Assembly: GCA_965223405.1 (NCBI GenBank)
Contig: CBDCWO010000006.1
Span: forward strand, 4,650,001-4,714,000
DNA from: CBDCWO01 sp965223405
Lineage (GTDB): Bacteria > Bacteroidota > Bacteroidia > Chitinophagales > Saprospiraceae
Reading direction: 5' to 3'
Length of the DNA stretch: 64,000 nucleotides
Of this stretch, positions 8,473 through 16,943 are shown one piece after another; the first letter of the stretch is position 1; each line of letters starts with the position of its first letter. Below the pieces are notes generated by a model. The model had not been told where the DNA came from. It saw nothing but the letters and a program-made list of their open reading frames with translations, and did not search any database. The position numbers and the translations under genes are program-made.

Positions 8473-11073
8473 ATGAAGCAAATAATACCATTATTATTAT
8501 TCTTAACCACTGCTTATTTGAGCGATGCACATGACACAACTTCCCTTAAATATATTGGTATGCCAGTGGGTGGTATTGGAGCGGGGCAAGTATATCTAGG
8601 AGGAGATGGACAACTGTGGTACTGGGATATTTTTAATATCCAACGTATCAATCCAGGAGGCCCTGGCGATAAATTTTATATCAACCCTATGGTTCAGGAT
8701 AAAAGATTTGACCAGGGATTTGCTGTCCGCTTACCCGGAACAATAACCCCGATAGTAAAATCCTTAAATGCAGATGGATTTGCCGACATAACCTTTCAAG
8801 GGCAATATCCAATAGGGAATGTAAGATTCAAAGAACATGGATTTCCCCTGGAAATTAAGCTCAAGGCATTTACCCCCTTTATTCCTACCAACTACAAAGA
8901 GTCGGGTTTTCCGGCCATTATAATGGAATATACGATAGTGAATGTGAGCCAAGCAGAAATAGAAGCTGAATTGTTTGGCTGGCTTCAAAATATGGCAGGA
9001 TACTTCACTGCTGAGCAAGATGATGCCCGACATATTAACGAAATTGTTGCCACCGGTGGATTTAGGCACTTGGTTTGTTCTGTGGATGGATCAGATCTCC
9101 AGGATCTACCAGATTATGGTAATATGACACTCACTCTTCTTGATTCAGCAAACTCCTGGTCTAGCCCGGCTACTGTACCTGATATTCTTTACAATCTCCA
9201 GGAGATTAAACCTTCATCTGATCGAAAATCAACCATTAGCGCAGGAGAAAATCTTACCGGTGTGATAGGGAAAAGGATCAAATTAAAAAAAGGAGAGTCA
9301 ACAACAATCACTTTCCTGCTGTCTTGGTATTTTCCAAACTTGCATCGACACGGAAGCGGTTTTAACGATCTGAATAACAAGCAACACCTGAGGTATTATT
9401 ATAGCAGTCGTTTTTCGTCATCAAAAGAAGTAGCCAATTATATCGGCAAGCATTTTGAGAAGCTAGTCGGGAGTACGAAAGACTGGGTCAATACCTGGTA
9501 CGATTCCTCCTTGCCTGTATGGTTTCTTGATCGAACTTTTGTAAATGCCAGCACTATGGCTACCAAATCTTGCTACCTTTTGGATGACCTCACCGATGAT
9601 CCACAAAACGAAGGAAGATTTTATACAATGGAAGGAGTTTATCTAGGATATGGTACCTGTACCCATGTGTTTCATTATGAACAAACCCTGGGAAGGATCT
9701 TTCCAACATTGGCCAGGCAACTGAGGGCTCAGATTGATTATGGACTGTCTTTTCAATCTAACGGGATCATAAGTTACAGAGGTGAGTTGGACCAGGGAGC
9801 CCATTTGGATTATTATGATGGAAGTGGATATGCAGTAGATGGCCAGGCCGGTACAATATTGCGTGCTTACAGGGAACATTCTACAGCCCCAGATAATAAA
9901 TTTTTAACTGATTATTGGCCTAAAATTAAAAAGAGTATAGAATTTTTGATCGCCCATGATAAACAGATTGGAGAAAAACCTGACGGCATTTTGGAAGGAC
10001 CTCAATACAATACTCTGGACAGGTCTTGGTATGGTAAAATTGCCTGGACAAGTAGCATGTATAATGCGGCTTTGAAGGCCGGTGAGGCTATGGCCACAGA
10101 AATGAACGACATGAAATTTTCACGATTATGTTCCAAAATCAGCAAGAAGGGATACAGAAAAATGAGAGATGAACTCTTTAATGGAGAGTACTTTATCAAT
10201 GTCCTGGACACTTCAAACCTTTTTCCTCCCAACACATACACAGGCTGTCATATTGATCAAGTTCTGGGGCAATCCTGGGTTATTCAGGCTGGATTACCGA
10301 GGATTTTGCCGGAAGAGGAGACTAAGAGTGCATTGGCTTCTATTTATAAATACAACTTTCAACCCGATATAGGAACCTATCTTTCTTCAGCTGAAATAAA
10401 ACCGGTTAGGTTTTATGCTTTACCTGGAGAGGGAGGAACGGTTATTTGTTCATTTCCCAATGGTGTACCTTCAGAGTCACTGGGTCAGGTACGCAATGAT
10501 TGGGAAAAACTCTCAGTTGGTTATTTTAGTGAATGCATGACCGGATTCACTTACCAAGCAGCTGGGCATATGATTGCAGAAGGTTTGATCGAGGAAGGGA
10601 TGACGATGATAAAAGCTATTCATGACCGGTATCATCCGGCAAAAAGAAATCCGTATAACGAAGTAGAATATGGAAACCACTACACTCGCGCCATGTCGAG
10701 TTACGGTGCTTTTGTATCAGTATCAGGATTTAAATATCATGGTCCAAAGGGGGAAATAAGTTTTGATCCTAAAATCAATCCTGAAAACTACAAATCAGCC
10801 TTTATTTCTGGTGAAGGCTGGGGCAGTTTTATGCAAAAAAGGATGCCCGGCATTCAGAAAAACACTATTGAACTTTTATACGGTAAACTCAAACTAAATA
10901 AGATCACTTTAGCCGTTAAAAATAGTGATAAAGTGAGAGATGTTATTTTGGAGGGAGAACAAAAAAGATCTTACACATACAAGGTTGATAAGAAAGGAGT
11001 CTCTATTTATATGGACGGAAAATTAATCAATCCGGGTGGCTTGCTACAGATCAAGATTTTATCACATGAATAG
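8473..11073 (+). CDS. GH116-type beta-glucosidase / glucosylceramidase-like protein
   Basis: Secreted glycosidase related to GBA2 and the GH116 family. There is a signal peptide at residues 1-19 (LLLFLTTAYLSDA), an N-terminal beta-sandwich at about 25-300 and an (alpha/alpha)6 catalytic domain at about 330-790. Family hallmarks are GVGGIGAGQ-like GMPVGGIGAGQ near the start, GTCTHVFHYEQTLGR, a TMEG site (Glu387, candidate nucleophile), DGILEGPQYNTLD (Asp516, candidate acid/base) and HIDQVLGQSW. The catalytic positions are by analogy with GBA2 alignment from memory. Length (866 aa) is normal for the family. The substrate is presumably a beta-glucoside or beta-xyloside. The repeat element abuts its 5' side. 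Confidence 0.85.
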   Translation: MKQIIPLLLFLTTAYLSDAHDTTSLKYIGMPVGGIGAGQVYLGGDGQLWYWDIFNIQRINPGGPGDKFYINPMVQDKRFDQGFAVRLPGTITPIVKSLNADGFADITFQGQYPIGNVRFKEHGFPLEIKLKAFTPFIPTNYKESGFPAIIMEYTIVNVSQAEIEAELFGWLQNMAGYFTAEQDDARHINEIVATGGFRHLVCSVDGSDLQDLPDYGNMTLTLLDSANSWSSPATVPDILYNLQEIKPSSDRKSTISAGENLTGVIGKRIKLKKGESTTITFLLSWYFPNLHRHGSGFNDLNNKQHLRYYYSSRFSSSKEVANYIGKHFEKLVGSTKDWVNTWYDSSLPVWFLDRTFVNASTMATKSCYLLDDLTDDPQNEGRFYTMEGVYLGYGTCTHVFHYEQTLGRIFPTLARQLRAQIDYGLSFQSNGIISYRGELDQGAHLDYYDGSGYAVDGQAGTILRAYREHSTAPDNKFLTDYWPKIKKSIEFLIAHDKQIGEKPDGILEGPQYNTLDRSWYGKIAWTSSMYNAALKAGEAMATEMNDMKFSRLCSKISKKGYRKMRDELFNGEYFINVLDTSNLFPPNTYTGCHIDQVLGQSWVIQAGLPRILPEEETKSALASIYKYNFQPDIGTYLSSAEIKPVRFYALPGEGGTVICSFPNGVPSESLGQVRNDWEKLSVGYFSECMTGFTYQAAGHMIAEGLIEEGMTMIKAIHDRYHPAKRNPYNEVEYGNHYTRAMSSYGAFVSVSGFKYHGPKGEISFDPKINPENYKSAFISGEGWGSFMQKRMPGIQKNTIELLYGKLKLNKITLAVKNSDKVRDVILEGEQKRSYTYKVDKKGVSIYMDGKLINPGGLLQIKILSHE

Positions 11074-11189
11074 ATTTGTGTTTTCTATAACCCACCGCTT
11101 GGTTAAAATTGTTTTTATCATATAGATTAAATACTTTGTGATATTTCCTCCACATAAATCTATATTAATAAAGTAAACCTAAAAATATC

Positions 11190-12356
11190 ATGTTATCAAA
11201 GATCTTATGTGCGAAATCTATAATTATCATTTTTTCAATTATTTCTTTCTGCTTGATCCAAAGCTGTGGGGAAACTAAAAACCAGAACAGCGAGAAGAAA
11301 AAGACAGCCCAGGAAAGTAAAATAAATGAGATTAAATCTTATAACCTTGATTTCAACTGGGGTGATGGGGGCCCAAATGCATTTTCAGCTCCGGGATTAT
11401 GGGCTGATGCCAACCCTACTGAACATATAAAATGGTATAAAGACCTCGGTGTAAACGTAATTCAAACCTTCATAGTCTCCTGCAATGGTTATGCCTGGTA
11501 TAAGAACGGAGTGGTTCCGGAACAACCCGGACTGAAATACGATTTTTTACCCGAAATGGTGAGACTTGGACACGCTGAAGGAATGAAAGTTATGGGGTAT
11601 CTCTGCATAGGTTCTAATACCCGCTGGGGAATGGAATATCCTGAATACAGCTATGGTTATCCTCACGACCGTCATATTCCTTATACCAGAAAATATCTAA
11701 ATTATCTGGATGAAACAATCAGGGATGCAGTCCATAAAACCGGTCTTGATGGATTTATGATAGATTGGTTTTATCAACCCAATAGGAGCAGCAATGATGG
11801 GAAGTGGCTGGAGAGTGAGAAAGTGCGGTATGAAGAACTTATGGGATCACCTTTTCCAGGGGAAGATAAATTGAGTGATACTGATTATGTAAAATACAGC
11901 CGTCTGGCAATCGAAGCGTGCTGGAATGTGATCCATAAAGCTACCAAAGAATCCGATCCTGATTGCAAGATATGGTTGACTGCATTCGACATTACACATC
12001 CACATATCACAGAATCAAAAATGTTTAAGGAAGTGGATTGGCTTATGAATGAAGAAGGAGATGTAAATAGAATTGATTCTGTACGCGCTATGGTCGGAGA
12101 GCAGACCAGATTGATCACTTGTCTGGCAAACTGGAATCAAAAAGATCCAGTCGTTCAGGTAAAAAATGCACTCACAAACCAGGTTGGTTTATTTGGATTC
12201 ACCAAACCGGATGCCAATTCACTTAAACCTCCCATCAGTTATTATCTGACTTCTCCCATCGATAGTTTTCAAGGGGATGACAAAAATATAGCAACTTTGG
12301 CTCGCGTTTATAATGATTTGCCTTTAGATTATGTAAAAGTATCAGGTGCCGAATAA
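11190..12356 (+). CDS. Uncharacterised TIM-barrel glycosidase-like lipoprotein
   Basis: Lipoprotein signal with lipobox IQSC near residue 25, then a Lys-rich linker and a barrel-like domain. The pattern resembles fucosidase-like and hypothetical glycosyl hydrolase groups: WYKDLGVNVIQTFIVSCNGYAWY, EGMKVMGYLCIGSNTRW, a strand GLDGFMIDWFYQPNRSS with an Asp expected to sit in the active site, KIWLTAFDITHP, and WLMNEEGD. I cannot assign a CAZy family. It sits between GH116 and GH97 on the same strand, which supports a glycan-degrading role. Length 388 aa is compatible with a single barrel. Confidence 0.7.
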   Translation: MLSKILCAKSIIIIFSIISFCLIQSCGETKNQNSEKKKTAQESKINEIKSYNLDFNWGDGGPNAFSAPGLWADANPTEHIKWYKDLGVNVIQTFIVSCNGYAWYKNGVVPEQPGLKYDFLPEMVRLGHAEGMKVMGYLCIGSNTRWGMEYPEYSYGYPHDRHIPYTRKYLNYLDETIRDAVHKTGLDGFMIDWFYQPNRSSNDGKWLESEKVRYEELMGSPFPGEDKLSDTDYVKYSRLAIEACWNVIHKATKESDPDCKIWLTAFDITHPHITESKMFKEVDWLMNEEGDVNRIDSVRAMVGEQTRLITCLANWNQKDPVVQVKNALTNQVGLFGFTKPDANSLKPPISYYLTSPIDSFQGDDKNIATLARVYNDLPLDYVKVSGAE

Positions 12357-12431
12357 GAATAAAATAGTGATGTTTAGTTTTTCTACATAAGTTATGTTTT
12401 AATAAATTCAATAATTTATAACTATCCGAAA

Positions 12432-12647
12432 CTTGAAAATCACTTTCGTAAAAGCGGGAGGTTAGAAAGGTATCTGTACTTGGGAACGAGGCAGGCATTT
12501 CCAACTTGGCCAAAGAACTGGGATGTAGAATTTAAATGGTATGCTGCTGGGAATGCAGCAGTGAAAACTTCACTGCAAAATGAAAAAATTAAACATTCAA
12601 AAGTTACTTCGGAACCCAAGAGGTCTGATATGGTCATTAAGCCATAA
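12432..12647 (+). pseudogene. C-terminal scrap of a GH95-like / DUF5703-type glycosidase
   Basis: The 418-bp gap between two hydrolase genes contains a frame without a start that ends at a TAA (12645-12647). Its text includes AFPTWPKNWDVEFKWYAAGN and then KVTSEPKRSDMVIKP. This strongly resembles the closing LLPAWPKDWDV-F-L-A segment of GH95-like or DUF5703 glycosidases. The body of the gene is absent, so this is a deletion remnant. Identification is by motif memory. Bases 12648-12774 show nothing else. Confidence 0.5.
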
Positions 12648-12774
12648 TTTCAACCACCGATTTTAGTATTATTTGGTATATTTTGCTCATGTTTAAATTG
12701 CTGAATTTTTTGACCTGTTGAATCGCCGATATATGAAAATTAGACTTACCAAACGTATTAAAAATAAGTGACCA

Positions 12775-14793
12775 ATGAATTTTTCAAAGAATGTTATTAG
12801 CGTATTGATCTCGGCTTCGGTTTTATTTTTTTCACAATGTGTATCTCAAAAACTAAATTCTGATAGGACTTCTGTAATCATCCTGTCTCCTAGTGAAAAG
12901 AGCAAAGTCATGTTAGAGATTTCAGGAGATGAGTTATTTTGGTCTTTACAATATGGATCCAGACAAATAATAAAAAAATCAAAATTAGGTCTTATCCTGG
13001 ACCCTACGAATCTTGAAGGCCCATTTCACCCTGTACGCAAGACCATGCGCCTGCAAGACACGACTTGGATTCCAGTGTGGGGGAAGACCTCGAAGATTCG
13101 TGACCACTTCAACGAACTGATTTGGACGGTCCGTGAATCAGGATCCATTGGCCGAACTCTCGACATTGTGGTAAGAGCTTATGACGACGGGGTGGCCATT
13201 CGCTACCGGGTAAATGGAGAAGGCATTGTCACCATAAGGGATGATCTGACGCATTTTTCATTTCAGGAAAACTTCCGTTGTTGGAGTGCAAATGAATGGA
13301 GGCCCAATCTGGATAAGATCAATTTGCCGGATCTCATCGGACCCGTAAAGCTCAGTGAATTTAAAGGATTTAGCTTCCCCCTAACCGTAGAAGTTGCCAG
13401 TGATTGTTATGCCGCTGTACTGGAAGCTGGCATTTACGACATAGCCAAAATGCTACCTGTTCGTAAAGATTCAACCACCATCAAATCTACCCATAAACCA
13501 TCTTTAGTTACACTTCCTTTTGAGACTTCTTGGCGAGTTGTTCAGCTGGCCGAAAAACCTGGAGATCTTTTGACATCAAATATTTTAGTGAATTTGAATC
13601 CTCCCCATAATCTGAAAGAAACCTCTTGGATAAAACCTGGCCTATCCCTGTGGGACTGGAGAGTTTGGGGAAGTGAAGCAAAAGATGGATTTGTATATGG
13701 TTTGGATATGCCCTCATGGAAGCGACAAATAGATTTTGCCTCCAAACACAACATTCCGTATCTGATGCTCGACGCGGGATGGTATGGCTTGGAATTTGAT
13801 CCAGCCTCTGATCCTACTACCAGTCGCAAAAAGCTACTTATTCAACCTGATCCGGATAAACCCCAGTTGAGATATGTGGATCCCCCAACAAATTGGGAAG
13901 ATCCGGTAGATATTCCAAAGCTCATTCAGTATGGAAAGGATAGAAATGTAGGTATCATCCTGTATTTAAACGATGTGATCCGCAAAAACTTTGATATGGA
14001 AGAGACTCTAAAAACTTACCGAGAGTGGGGGGCTGCAGGCATAAAATATGGTTTTATGGAAGGCAATGGACAGTTTAAAGTAAACAGGACCCGTGAGATA
14101 ATAGATCTGTGCGGAAAATATCAACTCATCTGCAATTTTCATGATGAATTGATACTCCCATCAGGAGATCGTCGATTCAATCCTCATTATTTGTCCAGAG
14201 AATTTTGTCATTCCCAAGCCGATGGATTGCAATCGTTCACTGCTGGCACCTTTTGCACGACGGTTTTTACCAATATGCTTTCCGGTCCACTGGATATGTG
14301 TAACGGATTTTTCACCTTGACCGACATTGAAAAAACGAGACCAAAGGTTTTTAAAACGATTCATTCAACTGTTGTGGCGGAAGTTGCCAGGGTATTGATA
14401 GTATTCTCAGGATTCGCAGTATTGCCGGATAGCCCGGACTCATATGAAGGGAAGGCTGATTTGTTTGAATTTATTTCCAGATTACCCATGAATTGGGATG
14501 AGACGAAAATACTAAATGCAGAGATAGGCAAGCATATCACTACAGCAAGACGCGACGGGGATGAATGGTTTCTAGCATCTGCTTGCGATGAAGAAGGAGC
14601 ATCTCTGAAAATTAAGCTGGATTTTTTAGAGAAGGGGAAAGTTTATCAGGCCACGCTGTACGAAGATGGGCAGGATTCACATTACATTACCAATAAAGAT
14701 GAATATCAAATCCGAAGAATGCAGGTGAGAAAAGGGGATATCGTCAATGTTCAGCTGGCACCGGGAGGTGGGCATTGTATGTGGTTGAGGTAA
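12775..14793 (+). CDS. GH97-family glycosidase with altered catalytic motifs
   Basis: The domain order of GH97 (SusB-like) is complete: N-terminal super-sandwich (about 30-285, starting at the ISPSEKSKV-like LSPSEKSKVMLEIS), (beta/alpha)8 barrel (about 290-570, SLWDWRVWG, YLMLDAGWYG, VGIILYLNDV) and a C-terminal sandwich ending in LAPGGGHCMWLR. The N-terminus is a signal peptide with a weak lipobox (FFSQC). In the barrel, IKYGFMEGNGQ (residues 423-433) replaces the usual Lys-x-Asp-Phe-type strand that supplies the nucleophile of retaining GH97. CNFHDE (453-458) and REFCHSQ (475-481) stand where inverting members have NFHE and EGVRGxE. Family is sure; whether it is an active alpha-glucosidase or alpha-galactosidase is open. 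Confidence 0.88.
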   Translation: MNFSKNVISVLISASVLFFSQCVSQKLNSDRTSVIILSPSEKSKVMLEISGDELFWSLQYGSRQIIKKSKLGLILDPTNLEGPFHPVRKTMRLQDTTWIPVWGKTSKIRDHFNELIWTVRESGSIGRTLDIVVRAYDDGVAIRYRVNGEGIVTIRDDLTHFSFQENFRCWSANEWRPNLDKINLPDLIGPVKLSEFKGFSFPLTVEVASDCYAAVLEAGIYDIAKMLPVRKDSTTIKSTHKPSLVTLPFETSWRVVQLAEKPGDLLTSNILVNLNPPHNLKETSWIKPGLSLWDWRVWGSEAKDGFVYGLDMPSWKRQIDFASKHNIPYLMLDAGWYGLEFDPASDPTTSRKKLLIQPDPDKPQLRYVDPPTNWEDPVDIPKLIQYGKDRNVGIILYLNDVIRKNFDMEETLKTYREWGAAGIKYGFMEGNGQFKVNRTREIIDLCGKYQLICNFHDELILPSGDRRFNPHYLSREFCHSQADGLQSFTAGTFCTTVFTNMLSGPLDMCNGFFTLTDIEKTRPKVFKTIHSTVVAEVARVLIVFSGFAVLPDSPDSYEGKADLFEFISRLPMNWDETKILNAEIGKHITTARRDGDEWFLASACDEEGASLKIKLDFLEKGKVYQATLYEDGQDSHYITNKDEYQIRRMQVRKGDIVNVQLAPGGGHCMWLR

Positions 14794-14968
14794 GTTAAAA
14801 AATGACAGAATTGACAAGTCAATTTACTTGAATAGATTTCATTGAAATGGTATACAAGCTATTCCATTATTACTTTTTGTAAAAATGAGAAACTATTTAA
14901 TTAAATTATTATCATGACTATTCGATTGACTTTGATGTTACTCTCAAGGTTATAAAAGTCGTTTCTTT

Positions 14969-15424
14969 GTGAATAAACCGATCTTCGATATGAACAGTTC
15001 CAAACCTATAGAGCATTTACACCGGCTTTTGGTACGGTTAGAAGATTTTCAAGAAGAATACCTTTTTTTTTGTACCGATGTCGTGGAAATATGCAGAAAA
15101 TATGGCAAAGTGAATCAGGATCTGGAAAGTAAGATGAAGATTCGAAAGACCCAGATGGCCGACTTTTTTGAAAGATTTGTATCCTATGGGTATATGAAGC
15201 CAGAACCTGCGAAAGGATTTTATAAAAGATTGCAACACACGATAAGAATATTACTCACATTTTGGAAGTCTCAAGAATTGGTAGTCACAAACTTTAATCT
15301 TAATGATAGAGGAGAGATGGTAAGACACGTTTGGGAACTGTTTCTTACTCATTTTACCGATAAAGGATTGCGTGAATATAAAGTAATTGTGAAAGGGCAG
15401 CAACGGATTCTAGTTAAAAGGTAA
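14969..15424 (+). CDS. TetR-like effector domain protein lacking the HTH
   Basis: Residues 12-150 resemble the ligand-binding C-terminal part of Bacteroidota TetR/AcrR regulators: LHRLLVRLEDFQEEYLFF, DVVEICRKYGKVN, a GYMKPEPAKGFYKRL segment and IRILLTFWKSQEL. The normal N-terminal helix-turn-helix (about 45 residues) is absent, and no HTH-like text exists in any frame of the 175 bp upstream. The start is a GTG at 14969 (an alternative ATG lies at 14990). The gene ends 7 nt before the dehydratase small subunit, so they are probably cotranscribed. It is either a truncated regulator or a stand-alone ligand-sensing domain. Confidence 0.55.
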   Translation: MNKPIFDMNSSKPIEHLHRLLVRLEDFQEEYLFFCTDVVEICRKYGKVNQDLESKMKIRKTQMADFFERFVSYGYMKPEPAKGFYKRLQHTIRILLTFWKSQELVVTNFNLNDRGEMVRHVWELFLTHFTDKGLREYKVIVKGQQRILVKR

Positions 15425-15431
15425 AATTTAA

Positions 15432-15755
15432 ATGAAAAAACAAATTACCACTTCTGATCAATTAATTCTTCTGGATGATTCCGATAATGTTTTAGTGGCC
15501 AGGAAAGAAATCATGGCGGGCACTCTTTTATCTATCTCCGGAATGCAGATAAAAGTAACTCAAAATATAAAATTAGGGTTTAAAATGGCAGCCAAGAATA
15601 TAGTTCCGGATGAACAAATTATCAAATATGGAACTCCAATTGGAGTGGCTACGACTAGCATAAAACTTGGCGAAATAGTTCATATACATAATATGAAAAG
15701 CAATTATTCTCCTACTTATACCATACAAAATCAGAAAGATTATGAAAAACTGTGA
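15432..15755 (+). CDS. Altronate/galactarate dehydratase small subunit (SAF domain)
   Basis: About 107 aa, matching the N-terminal SAF domain of the UxaA/GarD family (LILLDDSDNVLVARKEIMAG, then GFKMAAKNI-PDEQIIKYGTPIG-A, ending with GE-VHIHNM). In UxaA this domain precedes the catalytic domain in one chain; here it is a separate gene that overlaps the large subunit start by 14 nt, implying coupled translation. The enzyme would remove water from altronate, galactarate or a similar aldonate/aldarate, linking uronate catabolism to the glycan cluster. Cytoplasmic, no signal peptide. Confidence 0.85.
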   Translation: MKKQITTSDQLILLDDSDNVLVARKEIMAGTLLSISGMQIKVTQNIKLGFKMAAKNIVPDEQIIKYGTPIGVATTSIKLGEIVHIHNMKSNYSPTYTIQNQKDYEKL

Positions 15756-16941
15756 GTGGATGGGTTACGTTCGTAAGGATGGTAGAATAGGAATTAGAAA
15801 CGTCCTACTCCTAGTCTATTTAGTTGAATGTGCTCATCATGTTTGCACCGAAATTGCTTCTCACTTTAAGGAGAAAGAGGTTCAGGTGATAGGATTTGGG
15901 GGCTGCTATCCCAACCGGCATGCTGAAAAGGTGCTGAAAAGTCTTTGTACCCATCCGAATGTAGGTGCTGTGCTTTTGGTCTCCTTAGGCTGTGAGAGTT
16001 TCAATCGGCATAAACTGGCCAAAGTAGTCTCCGAGAGTGGTCGTCCGGTGTCCACTTTGGTAATCCAAGAAGTTGGGGGCACCAGAAAATCAGTGGAAAG
16101 GGGGTTGAAATGGGTTCAAAAGACTTATGAGGAAATCCAACATACACCAATGGTCAAGATGCGCATTGAAGATCTGGTTATCGGTACTATATGTGGAGGG
16201 TCCGATGCTACCAGTGGCATTAGTGGTAATCCGGCAGTCGGTCTTACATTTGATCGTCTCGTAGAAAAAAATGCCACAGCAATTTTTGAGGAATCCGGAG
16301 AAATGATTGGCTTTGAAGAACATATAGCAGCAAGAGCTATAACCTTTGAGCTAGGCCAAGCATTGAAAGGCGCAATTCAAAAAGCTGCTAAGTATTATAC
16401 GATTATGGGGCACGCCAGTTTTGCTCCAGGAAATGCTGATGGGGGTCTAACTACCATTGAAGAAAAATCCCTGGGAGCCTATAGTAAAAGTGGAAAATCG
16501 CCAATATCAGGTTTGTTAATTCCAGGCGAAATACCTAAAAATGGAGGTTTGTATCTGCTGGATGTAGTTCCGGATGGAGAACCCAGATTTGGTTTTCCAA
16601 ACATCAATGACAATGCGGAAATAGCAGAATTGATGTCATGTGGGTGCCATATGATTCTCTTTGTAACTGGAAGAGGTTCTGTGGTAGGCTCTCCGATAGC
16701 TCCTGTTATTAAGATTTGTGCCAATCCGGATACCTTTGAAAGAATGGAAGAAGATATGGATATCAATGCTGGGAAAATTATTTCCGGCCACACCTCCTTG
16801 AGTACCGTGTCTGATGAGATTTTAGATAAAATTTATAAAACTGCTGCAGGGGAAAAAACTGCCTCTGAAGCCTTGGACCACCGGGAATTTGTGTTGTTGT
16901 ACAAATCTTTTCAGCCCTTAGGACCATCCTGTTTACCTTAG
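15742..16941 (+). CDS. uxaA: Altronate/galactarate dehydratase large subunit (UxaA family)
   Basis: Catalytic domain of the UxaA/GarD iron-dependent dehydratase family. Visible signatures are GYVRKDGRIGIRN-LL at the start, a cysteine/glycine-rich GFGGCYPN, VLLVSLGCESFN, GTICGGSDATSGISGNPAVG, GHASFAPGNADGGLTTIEEKSLGAYSKSG and GCHMILFVTGRGS-VGSPIAPVIK, all as in altronate hydrolase. Length 399 aa fits the large domain alone. The substrate could equally be galactarate, L-fuconate-like acids or a sulfolactate-type substrate (SuyAB has the same two-part layout). It ends only 2 nt from the convergent stop codon of the next gene. Confidence 0.85.
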   Translation: MKNCEWMGYVRKDGRIGIRNVLLLVYLVECAHHVCTEIASHFKEKEVQVIGFGGCYPNRHAEKVLKSLCTHPNVGAVLLVSLGCESFNRHKLAKVVSESGRPVSTLVIQEVGGTRKSVERGLKWVQKTYEEIQHTPMVKMRIEDLVIGTICGGSDATSGISGNPAVGLTFDRLVEKNATAIFEESGEMIGFEEHIAARAITFELGQALKGAIQKAAKYYTIMGHASFAPGNADGGLTTIEEKSLGAYSKSGKSPISGLLIPGEIPKNGGLYLLDVVPDGEPRFGFPNINDNAEIAELMSCGCHMILFVTGRGSVVGSPIAPVIKICANPDTFERMEEDMDINAGKIISGHTSLSTVSDEILDKIYKTAAGEKTASEALDHREFVLLYKSFQPLGPSCLP

Positions 16942-16943
16942 TC

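Noticed and set aside
12235..12637. Minus-strand ORFs of 92 and 65 codons
   Set aside because: They shadow the end of the barrel lipoprotein gene and the GH95-like remnant on the opposite strand.
14794..14968. Missing HTH of the TetR-like gene in another frame
   Set aside because: All three upstream + frames were read; none shows HTH-like text, so a simple frame shift does not explain the truncation.
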